DNA of 64,000 nt. Origin: Cellulomonas sp. SG140 (GTDB lineage Bacteria > Actinomycetota > Actinomycetes > Actinomycetales > Cellulomonadaceae). Shown here piece after piece: positions 17,399 to 26,247 of the stretch (its first letter is position 1; each line of letters starts with the position of its first letter). The position numbers and the translations under genes were made by a program. The stretch covers positions 44,239 to 108,238 of the forward strand of contig NZ_JANZLA010000010.1 in NCBI RefSeq assembly GCF_025770785.1, read 5' to 3'. The notes below the pieces were generated by a model, which was given only the letters and a program-made list of their open reading frames with translations, was not told the DNA's origin and made no database searches.

Positions 17399-17992
17399 AT
17401 GGCCTCCTTCGCCGACCGCGCGCGCGACTGGGTCGCGCGCCGGGCCCGTCGTCGGGCACCGGAGCCGGACGACGGGCCACCGCTGTCGGACGACGAGCTG
17501 CACGACCACGTCGCTGCCCTGCTCGCTCGGGAGCTGGGTGTCGCCGAGGCCGGCGAGGAGCTCCCCGTTCCCGTGACGCCCGCCCGGATCGCCGCCTGGA
17601 TGTCCGACAACGGCTTCTCCTACTTCGTGGACAACGACGGTGACCTGGGAGGCCTCTGGCGCGGGCGGCTGTTCTACTTCTTCCTCTTCGGGGAGCAGGC
17701 CGAGATCCTGCAGATCCGGGGGCAGTGGCACCGCGAGGTGGCGATCGAGCGCCTGGAGGAGGTGCTCGACCTGTGCAACGAGTGGAACGCCGACCGCATC
17801 TGGCCCAAGGCGTACGTCCGGGTCCGTGACAACGGCCGCGTCCACGTGATCAGCGAGGTCGCCGTCGACCTGGAGCACGGTGCGACCGACGCGCAGCTGC
17901 ACCAGACGCTGTTCTGCGGCCTGTCGACGGGAAGCATGTTCTTCGACTCGTTGGACGAGCGGTACCCCGACCCGGCCGGGGTCGCGCCGTGA
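17399..17992 (+). CDS. YbjN domain-containing protein (first of two)
   Basis: A 197-residue soluble protein. The YbjN-like core (about residues 60-190) runs from VTPARIAAWMSDNGFSYFVD through LFYFFLFGEQAEILQIRG, RLEEVLDLCNEWNADRIWPK and ISEVAVDLEHGATDAQLH to a CGLSTGSMFFDSLDERYP end. This fold resembles type III secretion chaperone-like folds; YbjN proteins act as stress-linked regulators or chaperones, but no molecular role is settled. The N-terminal 50 residues are polar, with an Arg-rich patch. Its GTGA overlap with the next gene, a paralogue, indicates a two-gene operon. No ribosome site; leaderless start predicted. Confidence 0.8.
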   Translation: MASFADRARDWVARRARRRAPEPDDGPPLSDDELHDHVAALLARELGVAEAGEELPVPVTPARIAAWMSDNGFSYFVDNDGDLGGLWRGRLFYFFLFGEQAEILQIRGQWHREVAIERLEEVLDLCNEWNADRIWPKAYVRVRDNGRVHVISEVAVDLEHGATDAQLHQTLFCGLSTGSMFFDSLDERYPDPAGVAP

Positions 17993-18516
17993 GCCGGCCC
18001 GGGTGGCTGCAGCGGGCCCTGGGCGGACTGCCTACCCCCGCCAAGTCCCGGCTGGCCGACGACGAGCCTCCGACGCCGCTGGCCCGGTCACGCGTCGCGG
18101 ACTACCTGCGCGGCCGCGGCTACAAGTTCGTGGTCGACGAGGACGGCGACCTGACCGGCACGTGGGACGGCAACCGGTTCTGGTTCCTGCTGCTGGGCGA
18201 GCACCAGGAGATCCTCCAGGTGCGCGGCCGGTGGCACCGGATGCTCGCCCTGGAGAACCGCCCCGCCGTCGCACTGACGGTCAACGACTGGAACCGCGAG
18301 CGGATCTGGCCCAAGGCGTACCTCCGCGAGGAGGAGGGCCAGCTGGCGCTGTACAGCGAGGTCTCGGCCGACCTGGAGCCGGGTGCCACGGACGTGCAGC
18401 TCGCCCAGCTGATCGCGTGCGGCCTCGGCACCGGTGTGCAGATGTTCTCTGCGCTCGAGGGGATGCTGCCCGACCCCGGCGCGGCCGCCGAACCGCCGGA
18501 CGTGCCCGACCACTGA
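17989..18516 (+). CDS. YbjN domain-containing protein (second of two)
   Basis: A 175-residue paralogue of the upstream protein. Parallel segments are readily seen: RVADYLRGRGYKFVVDEDGD, GNRFWFLLLGEHQEILQVRG, VNDWNRERIWPKAYLREEEG and YSEVSADLEPGATDVQLAQL. It lacks most of the N-terminal extension of the first copy. The GTG start overlaps the previous stop (GTGA). Co-translation of two unequal paralogues suggests they may form a heterodimer; this is inference. Its stop is 5 nt from the stop of the convergent transporter gene. Confidence 0.8.
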   Translation: MSRPGWLQRALGGLPTPAKSRLADDEPPTPLARSRVADYLRGRGYKFVVDEDGDLTGTWDGNRFWFLLLGEHQEILQVRGRWHRMLALENRPAVALTVNDWNRERIWPKAYLREEEGQLALYSEVSADLEPGATDVQLAQLIACGLGTGVQMFSALEGMLPDPGAAAEPPDVPDH

Positions 18517-18521
18517 CCGGG

Positions 18522-20111
18522 TCAGAGGCCGCCCAGCACCTGGCCGAGCAGGATCTTGGCGATCATCGCCGCCGGGTACACCAGGGCGTACCCGAGCGCG
18601 ACGCGTGAGTCGCTGTTGGTCCGTGCATTCGCGAACGCCAGCACGGCCGGCTGCGTCTGGGCACCGCCCATCAGGCCGGACAGCTGGGTGCCGCCGATGT
18701 GGAACGCGCGCCGCATCACCACCAGGAGACCGACGCCGACCAGCGTGGTGACCACGACGCCGAGCACCAGGATCCGCAGCCACTCCCCGGAGGAGAACGC
18801 CCCGCTGATCTGCGAACCGGCGCGGGTCCCGGCCTGCGCGAGGAAGACGAGCATGCCGAACTCGCCGATCGCCTGCGCGGACGTGTACGGCATGGCCGTG
18901 ACCAGCGGCCCGATGCGACCGACCCGGCCCAGCACCAGACCGAGCACCAGGGTCCCGGCCGCCGACCCGATGGAGAACACCCGGCCCGGCACGGGGAAGG
19001 CGACCACGCCGAGCAGCACGCCGGCGGCCATGCCGAGGCCGAGCACGATCGGGGTGATGTCCGACAGGCCCCGCGACGAGTCCCCGAAGAAGGCGGACAC
19101 GTCCTTCATCCGGTCCCGCGGTGCGATGACGCGCACGCGGTCGCCCAGCTGGAGCAGGAAGTCGTCGGTGGCCACCATGTCGACGTCGCCCCTGCGGACA
19201 CGTGACGCGGTGGCGCGGAACCGCGCCGCCAGCCCCAGCTCGGCGACCGTCCGTCCCGCGGCACGGGCGTTCGACACGGTGATCCGCCGGACGTCCAGGT
19301 AGTCCCGGTCCACCTCGAGATGGTGCGACGAGGTGTGCCCCAGCTCGCGGGTGACCGCCTCCACGTCGTCGGCCGGTCCCACCACGGTGACCAGGTCGTC
19401 GAGCAGCAGCGTGTCGCGCTCGTCCGCCGTGAGGATGGGTGACTGCTCGCCGTGCCGCACGCGCGAGAACTTGATCCGGTCGCCGTGGAGCTCCTCGAGC
19501 TCGGCGAGCCGCGGTGACGAGTCGATCTCGACCCGCACCGTCCGGCTGATCAGGGCCGCCGGCGCATCGGTGTCCGACGCTCGGTTGCGCAGCGCGAAGG
19601 ACACCGCGACGAGCATGCCGACGACACCGAAGAGGTACGTCACGGCGTAGCCGACCGTCGGCGCCGTCTGGTCGCCGGCCGCCTCGCGGGCCGCAGCGAG
19701 GGCGGGCGTGTTGGTCACGGCACCGGCCCACGCACCGGCCACCACGGCCGGCTTCAGGTCGAGCAGCCGGCCCATCCCCACCGCTGCGAGCGCCGCCACG
19801 GCGAGAACCCCGACCATCGACAGGATCGGTCCGAGACCGCGCCGGAGCGAGGCGAAGAACGTCGCGCCGGAGACGATGCCGACGCTGAAGGTGAAGAGCG
19901 TCAGGCCCAGGGTGCCGAGGGTCTCGGGCACCTGCAGGTCGAGGCCGCTCGCCGAGCCCCACGCGCTGACCGCGATGGCCAGGAACAGCACCGCTGCGGC
20001 GCCCAGGCCCACGCCCTTGACCTTGAGGTGCCCGATCGCCGACCCGAACCCCACGATCACGAACAGCAGGAGGATCGGCTGCGCAGCGAGGAAGGCGAGG
20101 ACGGAGTGCAT
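18522..20111 (-). CDS. AspT/YidE-type transporter with two RCK_C domains
   Basis: A 529-residue membrane protein of the aspartate:alanine exchanger (AAE) family. An N-terminal block of about five helices begins VLAFLAAQPILLLFVIVGFG and contains LGTLGLTLFTFSVGIVSG; two soluble TrkA_C/RCK_C regulatory domains follow (about 205-365; RVEIDSSP ... VTVVGPADDVEAV and DFLLQLGDRVRVIAP), then a C-terminal block of about five helices with GEFGMLVFLAQAGTRAG and GGAQTQPAVLAFANARTNSD. The family exchanges carboxylates or amino acids; the substrate is unknown. The ATG has AGGAG 5 nt upstream. It is downstream of miaB on the same strand but separated by a hairpin, so it is probably an independent unit. Confidence 0.85.
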   Translation of the reverse strand: MHSVLAFLAAQPILLLFVIVGFGSAIGHLKVKGVGLGAAAVLFLAIAVSAWGSASGLDLQVPETLGTLGLTLFTFSVGIVSGATFFASLRRGLGPILSMVGVLAVAALAAVGMGRLLDLKPAVVAGAWAGAVTNTPALAAAREAAGDQTAPTVGYAVTYLFGVVGMLVAVSFALRNRASDTDAPAALISRTVRVEIDSSPRLAELEELHGDRIKFSRVRHGEQSPILTADERDTLLLDDLVTVVGPADDVEAVTRELGHTSSHHLEVDRDYLDVRRITVSNARAAGRTVAELGLAARFRATASRVRRGDVDMVATDDFLLQLGDRVRVIAPRDRMKDVSAFFGDSSRGLSDITPIVLGLGMAAGVLLGVVAFPVPGRVFSIGSAAGTLVLGLVLGRVGRIGPLVTAMPYTSAQAIGEFGMLVFLAQAGTRAGSQISGAFSSGEWLRILVLGVVVTTLVGVGLLVVMRRAFHIGGTQLSGLMGGAQTQPAVLAFANARTNSDSRVALGYALVYPAAMIAKILLGQVLGGL

Positions 20112-20169
20112 AGGGACTCCTGCGGCTGGGTGCGACGTTGCGCCGCCATCACAGCAGCCGCATCCCGCG

Positions 20170-20208
20170 CCCAGCAGGGCCGAAAGACCCCGGGCCCTTC
20201 GGCCTGGG
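20170..20208 (-). terminator. Terminator-like hairpin after miaB
   Basis: GGCCGAA (20178-20184) pairs with TTCGGCC (20198-20204), and the outer CCCA/TGGG extends the stem past a bulge. It starts 7 nt beyond the miaB stop. Confidence 0.5.
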
Positions 20209-20215
20209 AGGCAGG

Positions 20216-21745
20216 TCAGCGCATCCGGACGGGGAGCCCCAGGAGCACCGGACCGGTCGGTGCCGCCGGCCCGTGCGCGTGGGCGTGCGCGTCGTCGTCC
20301 GCGCCCCGTGCCGCCCACGCGTCGCCGGCACGGGTGCGCCGGACCTCGAACGGGCCGCCGTCGAGCGCCCCGTCTGCCACGAGGTGGTGCGGTGCCGCGT
20401 GGGTCACGCGGACGCGGACCAGGTCGCCGGGACGCGGCCGGCCCTCGTCCGGCAGATCGGCCGGCGCGGCGAGGTGGACCAGGCGGTTGTCCGCCGCACG
20501 GCCCGACAGGCGCGCGGTCAGCCCGTCCTTGCGCCCCTCCCCCTCCGCGACCAGCACGTCGACGTCCCGGCCCACCTGCGTCCGGTTCTCCTCGAGGGAG
20601 ATGCGCTCCTGGAGCTCGACGAGCCGCTCGTAGCGCTCCTGCACGACCGCCTTGGGCACCTGGTCGCCCATGTCCGCCGCCGGCGTGCCGGGACGGGGCG
20701 AGTACTGGAACGTGAACGCCGACGAGAACCGCGCCTGCTCCACCACCCGCAAGGTCGCCTCGAAGTCCTCGTCCGTCTCGCCGGGGAAGCCCACGATGAC
20801 GTCCGTGGTGATCGCCGCGTGCGGGATCGCCTCGCGGACGGCGCCGACGATGCCGAGGAACCGCTCCGCCCGGTACGACCGTCGCATCGCGCGCAGCACC
20901 CGGTCCGAGCCGGACTGCAGCGGCATGTGCAGCTGCGGCATCACGGTGCGCGTCGCCGCCATCGCCTCGATAACGTCCTCCCGGAAGGCCGCCGGGTGCG
21001 GAGACGTGAACCGCAGCCGCTCGAGGCCCGGGACGGCACCGACCGTGCGCAGCAGCCGGGCGAAAGCGCCGCGGTCGCCGAACTCGACCCCGTAGGAGTT
21101 GACGTTCTGACCGAGCAGGGTCACCTCGATGGCGCCCTGCTCGACGAGGGCCTCCACCTCCGCGAGGATCTCCCCCGGCCTGCGGTCCCGCTCCCGGCCG
21201 CGCAGGGACGGGACGATGCAGAACGTGCAGGTGTTGTTGCAGCCGACGCTGATGGAGACCCAGCCGGCGTAGACGGACTCGCGACGGGTCGGCAGCGTGG
21301 AGGGGAACACCTGCAGCGACTCGGCGATCTCCACCTCGGCCCGCTCGTTGTGGCGGGCCCGCTCGAGCAGCACCGGCAGCACGTCGAGGTTGTGCGTGCC
21401 GAAGACCACGTCCACCCACGGGGCGCGTTCGACGATGCCGGCCCTGTCCTTCTGCGCGAGGCAGCCGCCGACCGCGATCTGCATGCCGGGCCGGGCGCGC
21501 TTGGCCGCTGCCAGCCGACCGAGGTTGCCGTACAGCCGGTCCGCCGCGTTCTCCCGCACCGCGCACGTGTTGATCACGACGACGTCCGCATCCTCGGCCG
21601 CGACGGCCTGCGGGTCGGCGCGCACGTAGCCTGCGGCTTCCAGCAGGCCGGACATGTGCTCGGAGTCGTGCACGTTCATCTGGCAGCCGAGGGTCTTGAC
21701 CAGATAGGTGCGTGCGGCCCGCTCGGCCGTCGGGGTCGTGGACAT
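20216..21745 (-). CDS. miaB: tRNA-2-methylthio-N6-dimethylallyladenosine synthase
   Basis: A radical-SAM methylthiotransferase acting on i6A37 of tRNA after MiaA. The 509 residues carry the N-terminal UPF0004 cluster Cys in [20 protein letters not shown] and VGGCLAQ, the radical-SAM motif [11 protein letters not shown], and a C-terminal TRAM domain (about 385-460, starting [12 protein letters not shown]). A 45-residue tail containing [10 protein letters not shown] is not usual. Length is 30-60 residues above typical because of this tail. The ATG follows TACCCT by 8 nt and lacks a ribosome site. rny lies 28 nt upstream on the same strand. Confidence 0.96.
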   Translation of the reverse strand: MSTTPTAERAARTYLVKTLGCQMNVHDSEHMSGLLEAAGYVRADPQAVAAEDADVVVINTCAVRENAADRLYGNLGRLAAAKRARPGMQIAVGGCLAQKDRAGIVERAPWVDVVFGTHNLDVLPVLLERARHNERAEVEIAESLQVFPSTLPTRRESVYAGWVSISVGCNNTCTFCIVPSLRGRERDRRPGEILAEVEALVEQGAIEVTLLGQNVNSYGVEFGDRGAFARLLRTVGAVPGLERLRFTSPHPAAFREDVIEAMAATRTVMPQLHMPLQSGSDRVLRAMRRSYRAERFLGIVGAVREAIPHAAITTDVIVGFPGETDEDFEATLRVVEQARFSSAFTFQYSPRPGTPAADMGDQVPKAVVQERYERLVELQERISLEENRTQVGRDVDVLVAEGEGRKDGLTARLSGRAADNRLVHLAAPADLPDEGRPRPGDLVRVRVTHAAPHHLVADGALDGGPFEVRRTRAGDAWAARGADDDAHAHAHGPAAPTGPVLLGLPVRMR

Positions 21746-21773
21746 CGCGGACCAGGGTACGACGGGGCCGAGG

Positions 21774-23306
21774 TCAGCCCGCCGTCGCGCTGGCGCGCAG
21801 CTCCCGGACCACCGTCACCTTGACCTCGCCCGGGTACGTCAGGTCCTGCTCGATCTGCTTCGCGATCGCGGACGCCAGGCCGGGCAGCGCGGTGTCGTCC
21901 ACCTCGGAGGGCTCGACGACGACGCGCACCTCACGCCCGGCAGCCATCGCCAGCGCCCGACGGACGCCCGGGTGCGCGGCGACCAAGGCCTCCAGACGGT
22001 CCATCCGCTCGACGTACTGGTCGAGCTCCTCACGACGTGCTCCCGGACGAGCTGCCGAGATGGCGTCCGCCGCCTGGACCAGCACGGCCTCCACCGTGGT
22101 CGGGGCCACCTCGTCGTGGTGCGCGGCGACGGCGTTGACCACGGCCTCGCTCTCCCCGCAACGGCGGACCAGGTCGGCGCCGACGAGCGCGTGCGTGCCG
22201 GGCACCTCGGCGGTCAGCGCCTTGCCCACGTCGTGCAGCAGCGCACCACGACGGGCCACCTCGACGTCGGCGCCGACCTCCGCGGCGATCGCTGCCGCCA
22301 GCTGGGCGCACTCGACGAGGTGCTCCAGGACCGTCTGCCCGTAGGAGGTGCGCAGCCGCAGGCGCCCCAGCGTGGACACCAGCTCGGGGTGCAGGCCGCG
22401 CACCCCCGCGCGCTCGGCCGCCTCACCCCCGGCCGCCTCCGACCGCTCGTCCGCCCCCGCCAGCGCCTCGGCGTACGCCACCTCGATCCGCTGCGGATGG
22501 ATCCGGCCGTCGGCCATGAGCGCCTCGAGCGTCACCTGCGCCACCTCGCGGCGGCCGGCGTCGAAGCACGACAGGACGACAGCACCCGGCACGTCGTCGA
22601 CCAGGACGTTCACGCCCGTCAGCGCCTCGAACGAGCGGATGTTGCGCCCTTCCTTGCCGATGATCCGGCCCTTCATGTCGTCCGTGGGCAGCGGCAGCAC
22701 GGTGATCGCCGCCTGCGAGCTGGTCGGCACCGCCAGCCGTTGCACGGCCGTGGTCACCACGCGTCGGGCCTTCGCCTCAGCGGTGCGGCGTGCACTCGCC
22801 TCGGCGCGGCGCACCGCCGCCGCGGCCTCGTGGAGCGCCTCGTCCGTCACGCGGCGCACGATCTCCGCCCGCGCCTCTTCCTCCGTCAGGCCGGACGCCG
22901 CCTCGAGCTCGGCGCGCGCCTGCTGCTGCGCCTCCGCCAGACGGCGTGCGACGGTGCGTTCCGCATCCGCCATCGTCCGCGCGGCCGCACGCTCGGCGGC
23001 GTCCACCGCCCGCGCCGACGTCCGCTCCTCCGCGTCGAGGCGGTCGGCCCGCTCCCTCAGGGTGCGCTGGAGCGCGTCCAGCTCCTCGCGGTCACGCCCG
23101 ACGGCTTCCTCGCGCTCAGTCACGCGGCGTTCACGCCGCTCCGCGTCGGCCAGCTGGGCGCGCGCCTCGTCCTTCATCCGGACGACGTCCTCACGGGCGC
23201 CGCGACGGACCGCCTCGGCCTCCCGACGAGCCAGCAGAACCAGCAGGAGCGCCACGAGGCACGCACCGAGCAGTCCGACGACCGTGACGATCGAGGGGAC
23301 GTCCAC
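21774..23306 (-). CDS. rny: Ribonuclease Y
   Basis: A membrane-anchored endoribonuclease that starts mRNA decay. The 510 residues comprise an N-terminal helix ([20 protein letters not shown], about 7-26), a long charged coiled coil to about 170, a KH domain with [20 protein letters not shown] (about 212-231), and an HD phosphohydrolase domain with [11 protein letters not shown] (about 337) and [13 protein letters not shown]. All metal-binding HD residues appear present. GTG at 23306 is preceded by GGGAGG. The recA-recX-rny-miaB order is a common actinobacterial arrangement. A second mRNA nuclease gene, rnj, is also in the window. Confidence 0.95.
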   Translation of the reverse strand: MDVPSIVTVVGLLGACLVALLLVLLARREAEAVRRGAREDVVRMKDEARAQLADAERRERRVTEREEAVGRDREELDALQRTLRERADRLDAEERTSARAVDAAERAAARTMADAERTVARRLAEAQQQARAELEAASGLTEEEARAEIVRRVTDEALHEAAAAVRRAEASARRTAEAKARRVVTTAVQRLAVPTSSQAAITVLPLPTDDMKGRIIGKEGRNIRSFEALTGVNVLVDDVPGAVVLSCFDAGRREVAQVTLEALMADGRIHPQRIEVAYAEALAGADERSEAAGGEAAERAGVRGLHPELVSTLGRLRLRTSYGQTVLEHLVECAQLAAAIAAEVGADVEVARRGALLHDVGKALTAEVPGTHALVGADLVRRCGESEAVVNAVAAHHDEVAPTTVEAVLVQAADAISAARPGARREELDQYVERMDRLEALVAAHPGVRRALAMAAGREVRVVVEPSEVDDTALPGLASAIAKQIEQDLTYPGEVKVTVVRELRASATAG

Positions 23307-23383
23307 CCAAGCCTCCCAGCTGGTCCTCCGACACCGGCTGCGCCGGGCACCGGGCGCCGGCCCGGCGTTCGGGGCAGTGCCAC

Positions 23384-23389
23384 ATTGTC
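23384..23389 (-). promoter_or_regulatory. Candidate -10 of rny
   Basis: GACAAT on the minus strand, in the 220-nt gap between recX and rny, would give a leader of about 70 nt. No -35 is clear. Confidence 0.25.
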
Positions 23390-23496
23390 ACGCACCGGCG
23401 CCGCGGTCGGGCCACGTGCCGAGAGGCTGAGCAGGGCGAACCTCCTGTCCACGCTCCTCGGCCCCCGGGGCGGACCGCCGCCCGAGGGCCGCAGGC

Positions 23497-23518
23497 GCGG
23501 CCCGCTCCTCCGGGCCGC
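23497..23518 (-). terminator. Terminator-like hairpin after recX
   Basis: GCGGCCCG and CGGGCCGC form a perfect 8-bp stem with a 6-nt loop, 9 nt beyond the recX stop. No U-tract follows. Confidence 0.45.
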
Positions 23519-23526
23519 CCGGCCCG

Positions 23527-24108
23527 TCAGACGTCGGTGCCGAACCCCTCCTCGTCGGCACCAGCGTCCGCGCCCTCGTCGGCGAGTGCGTCGCGGACCA
23601 GCTTCGCCACCAGCCCCGGCGGGTACCCCTTACGGCCGAGCGTGCCGTACGTGCGGCGGATGCGCGTCTGGCGATCCAGGCCACGGGTGGCCGCCAGCTT
23701 GCGGAGGACGAGCGCTCGGGCGGCCGTCTCCTCGTCCTCGTCGCCGACCTCCTCCAACGCGGTGGCGGCCGTCACCGGGTCGATGCCCTTACGACGCAGC
23801 TCGTTCGCGAGGGCCGTGCGAGACAGGCCGCGCTCGGCGTGCCGGGTGCGCACCAACGAGCCGGCGTACGCGGCGTCGTCCACGAGCCCCACCTCGGTGA
23901 ATCGATCGAGCACGCGCTCCGCGACGGCCGCGGGCACGTCCCGCCGCGCCATCGCCTCGGCGAGCTGGGCGCGGCTGCGCGGCGCGGCCGTCAGCAGCCG
24001 CAGGGCGATGGCGCGGGCGACCTCTTCGGGGTCCGGCTCCCGATCCACCGCCGCCGGTCCCGCCTCAGGTGGTTCCGAGGCGGGCCGACGGCGGCGTGCG
24101 TCCCGCAT
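23527..24108 (-). CDS. recX: Regulatory protein RecX
   Basis: Binds and limits RecA filaments. The 193 residues show the three-helix repeats of RecX: VARAIALRLLTAAPRSRAQL, LVDDAAYAGSLVRTRHAERG with LSRTALANELRRKGI, and LGRKGYPPGLVAKLVRDAL. Polar tails flank the core: an Arg-rich N-terminus and an acidic C-terminus (DEGADAGADEEGFGTDV). The ATG at 24108 begins 2 nt after the recA TGA, so recX is co-translated with recA; a longer frame running into recA was discarded. Confidence 0.92.
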   Translation of the reverse strand: MRDARRRRPASEPPEAGPAAVDREPDPEEVARAIALRLLTAAPRSRAQLAEAMARRDVPAAVAERVLDRFTEVGLVDDAAYAGSLVRTRHAERGLSRTALANELRRKGIDPVTAATALEEVGDEDEETAARALVLRKLAATRGLDRQTRIRRTYGTLGRKGYPPGLVAKLVRDALADEGADAGADEEGFGTDV

Positions 24109-24110
24109 GC

Positions 24111-25148
24111 TCAGAAGTCCACCGGCGCGCTCTCGGCCGGGTTGTCCACACGCGCCCCGACGCCGAGCTTCTCCTTGATCTTCTTCTCGATCTCGGCAGC
24201 GAGGTCGGGGTTGTCCCGGAGGAAGGACCGGGCGTTCTCCTTGCCCTGGCCCAGCTGGTCGCCCTCGTACGTGAACCACGAGCCCGACTTGCGGATGAAC
24301 CCGTGCTCGACGCCCATGTCGATGAGGCCACCCTCACGGGAGATGCCGACGCCGTAGAGGATGTCGAACTCGGCCTGCTTGAACGGCGGCGCCATCTTGT
24401 TCTTGACGATCTTCACGCGGGTGCGGTTGCCCACGGCGTCCGAGCCCTCCTTGAGGGTCTCGATCCGACGGATGTCCATGCGCACGGACGCGTAGAACTT
24501 CAGCGCCTTGCCTCCGGTGGTGGTCTCCGGGCTGCCGAAGAACACGCCGATCTTCTCGCGGAGCTGGTTGATGAAGATCGCCGTGGTCCCGGAGGAGTTC
24601 AGCGCGCCGGTGATCTTCCGGAGGGCCTGGGACATCAGACGGGCCTGGAGCCCGACGTGGCTGTCCCCCATCTCGCCCTCGATCTCGGCCTTGGGCACCA
24701 GCGCCGCGACCGAGTCGACCACGACGATGTCGATCGCACCGGAGCGGATCAGCATGTCCATGATCTCGAGCGCCTGCTCACCGGTGTCCGGCTGCGAGAC
24801 CAGGAGGGCGTCGGTGTCGACGCCGAGCTTCTTGGCGTACTCCGGGTCCAGCGCGTGCTCGGCGTCGATGAACGCCGCGATTCCACCGGCACGCTGCGCG
24901 TTCGCGACGGCGTGCAGCGCCACCGTCGTCTTGCCGGAGGACTCGGGGCCGTAGATCTCGATGATGCGGCCGCGCGGGAGGCCGCCGATGCCCAGCGCCA
25001 CGTCGAGAGCGATGGAGCCGGTGGGGATCACCTCGACGGGGGCACGCCCCTCGTCGCCGAGGCGCATGATCGACCCCTTGCCGAACTGGCGGTCGATCTG
25101 GCTGAGTGCGGCCTCGAGGGCCTTCTCGCGGTCCTGCGGTGCGGGCAT
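24111..25148 (-). CDS. recA: Recombinase RecA
   Basis: Forms ATP-dependent filaments on single-stranded DNA, drives strand exchange and triggers LexA cleavage. The 345 residues include Walker [15 protein letters not shown] (about 66-79), [34 protein letters not shown], the DNA-binding loop stretch around [15 protein letters not shown], and [20 protein letters not shown]. No intein interrupts it. The start [15 protein letters not shown] has GAGGTGG 5 nt upstream; longer in-frame extensions were rejected. Upstream lie two damage-response elements: a PafBC-type promoter (25215-25237) and a LexA box with its own -10 (25320-25341). recX follows 2 nt downstream. Confidence 0.99.
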   Translation of the reverse strand: MPAPQDREKALEAALSQIDRQFGKGSIMRLGDEGRAPVEVIPTGSIALDVALGIGGLPRGRIIEIYGPESSGKTTVALHAVANAQRAGGIAAFIDAEHALDPEYAKKLGVDTDALLVSQPDTGEQALEIMDMLIRSGAIDIVVVDSVAALVPKAEIEGEMGDSHVGLQARLMSQALRKITGALNSSGTTAIFINQLREKIGVFFGSPETTTGGKALKFYASVRMDIRRIETLKEGSDAVGNRTRVKIVKNKMAPPFKQAEFDILYGVGISREGGLIDMGVEHGFIRKSGSWFTYEGDQLGQGKENARSFLRDNPDLAAEIEKKIKEKLGVGARVDNPAESAPVDF

Positions 25149-25214
25149 GGGTCCCACCTCGTCGTCTCGAGCAGCGTGCGCTGCGCCTGCGGGGGCTGGT
25201 CTTCGTCGTGGGCG

Positions 25215-25237
25215 ACCGTATGTCCGACCACCGACAC
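25215..25237 (-). promoter_or_regulatory. PafBC-type (RecA-NDp) promoter of recA
   Basis: On the minus strand GTGTCGGTG (25229-25237), exactly 8 nt, then TACGGT (25215-25220). It fits TTGTCRGTG-N8-TANNNT at all positions but the first. Predicted transcription start is near 25208, leaving a leader of about 60 nt with a ribosome site before the ATG at 25148. Confidence 0.75.
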
Positions 25238-25319
25238 GGCCGTCGAGGCCCCTCACCTCCCGTCGCGGCAGGCGTGCCGGGCGGGCTGAGGGCGGCTCGA
25301 CGGCTGATCGCCCGCAGAC

Positions 25320-25341
25320 AATCTACCCGAACAGGTGTTCG
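25320..25341 (-). promoter_or_regulatory. LexA box and overlapping -10 upstream of recA
   Basis: CGAACAGGTGTTCG (25328-25341) is a perfect CGAAC-N4-GTTCG SOS box. On the minus strand TAGATT (25320-25325) follows it by 2 nt and could be a -10, so bound LexA would block the polymerase. The leader would be about 165 nt. Confidence 0.8.
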
Positions 25342-25392
25342 ACGCCGGGCGACACGCCGGTCACCGAACGGCGTGCCTCGACGTGGTCGCGG

Positions 25393-26247
25393 CTACCGCG
25401 TGCCGACCGTGCGCACGGCCACCTGCTGCCCCGGCTCGAGGACGTGGGCGCGGCAACCTGGTGCCTCGCGCTCCACGGCCGCCGCGAACGCGGCACCGGC
25501 GCGGTCCATCCAGCCGGGAGGGAGCCTTCGCGACACGGGAGCGTGCAAGGTCCCCCAGTGCACCGGCACCGCGTGCCGAGCACCGACGAGGGCGCAGACC
25601 CGCGCGGCCTGGACCGGGTCCATGTGCCCACCCGACAGCCGCGGGCCCCACCCGCCCACCGGCACCAGCGCGAGGTCGATCGGGCCGCCGGCGAGCTCCG
25701 GCAGCCGCGCCATCTCCGCGTACGGCTCGGTGTCACCGGGGAACCAGACGCGCAGCCCGTCGGCGACCAGCACGAACCCGTTGGCCGCGTTCGGACGGTG
25801 CGGCATCGGGCGGTCCCCGTGCACGGCGGGCACCGCGCACACGGCCACGCCGGCTCCCGGTACCGCGCCGCGCGCGTGCGACCCACGCGGGCCGACGCTC
25901 AGCCACACGCCCTCCGCGAGGCCGAGGGCACCGCGTACCTCGTGGTCACGCAGCCAGTGCGCGTTGGCCGGAGCCGTGAGCACCGGGACGTCGTCGAGCA
26001 GGTGCAGCGAACCGAGCTCGGCGTGGTCGTGATGCAGGTGCGACAGGAGCACGACGTCGGCTCCCGACCACACCGCCGGTGCCGGCGCAGCGCCACGTCG
26101 GCGTAGCAGGCCGGCGTGCCTCCGCAGCAGGGGGTCGGTCAGCACGCGCACCCCGGCGACGTCCAGCACGGCGCTGGCGTGCCCGAGCCACGTGACACGG
26201 ACGACCCCCGGTCCCGGGAGGGTCGTCGAGAGTACCGGCCGCGTCAT
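25393..26247 (-). CDS. MBL-fold metal-dependent hydrolase (UlaG-like)
   Basis: A 284-residue metallo-beta-lactamase-fold protein. Metal ligands are in LLSHLHHDHAELG (the HxHxDH motif), VPAVHGDRP, WFPGDTEPYAEM and VPVHWGTLHAP. It begins VVRVTWLGHASAVLDVAGVR, as in the UlaG and NAPE-phospholipase-D-like branch, which cleaves lactones or phosphodiesters; the substrate is unknown. The ATG overlaps the stop of the membrane phosphodiesterase gene (ATGA), which in turn overlaps a DUF3046 gene, so all three are likely one operon. Two putative hydrolases, one of them membrane-bound, may act on related phosphate esters; this is inference. Confidence 0.85.
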   Translation of the reverse strand: MTRPVLSTTLPGPGVVRVTWLGHASAVLDVAGVRVLTDPLLRRHAGLLRRRGAAPAPAVWSGADVVLLSHLHHDHAELGSLHLLDDVPVLTAPANAHWLRDHEVRGALGLAEGVWLSVGPRGSHARGAVPGAGVAVCAVPAVHGDRPMPHRPNAANGFVLVADGLRVWFPGDTEPYAEMARLPELAGGPIDLALVPVGGWGPRLSGGHMDPVQAARVCALVGARHAVPVHWGTLHAPVSRRLPPGWMDRAGAAFAAAVEREAPGCRAHVLEPGQQVAVRTVGTR

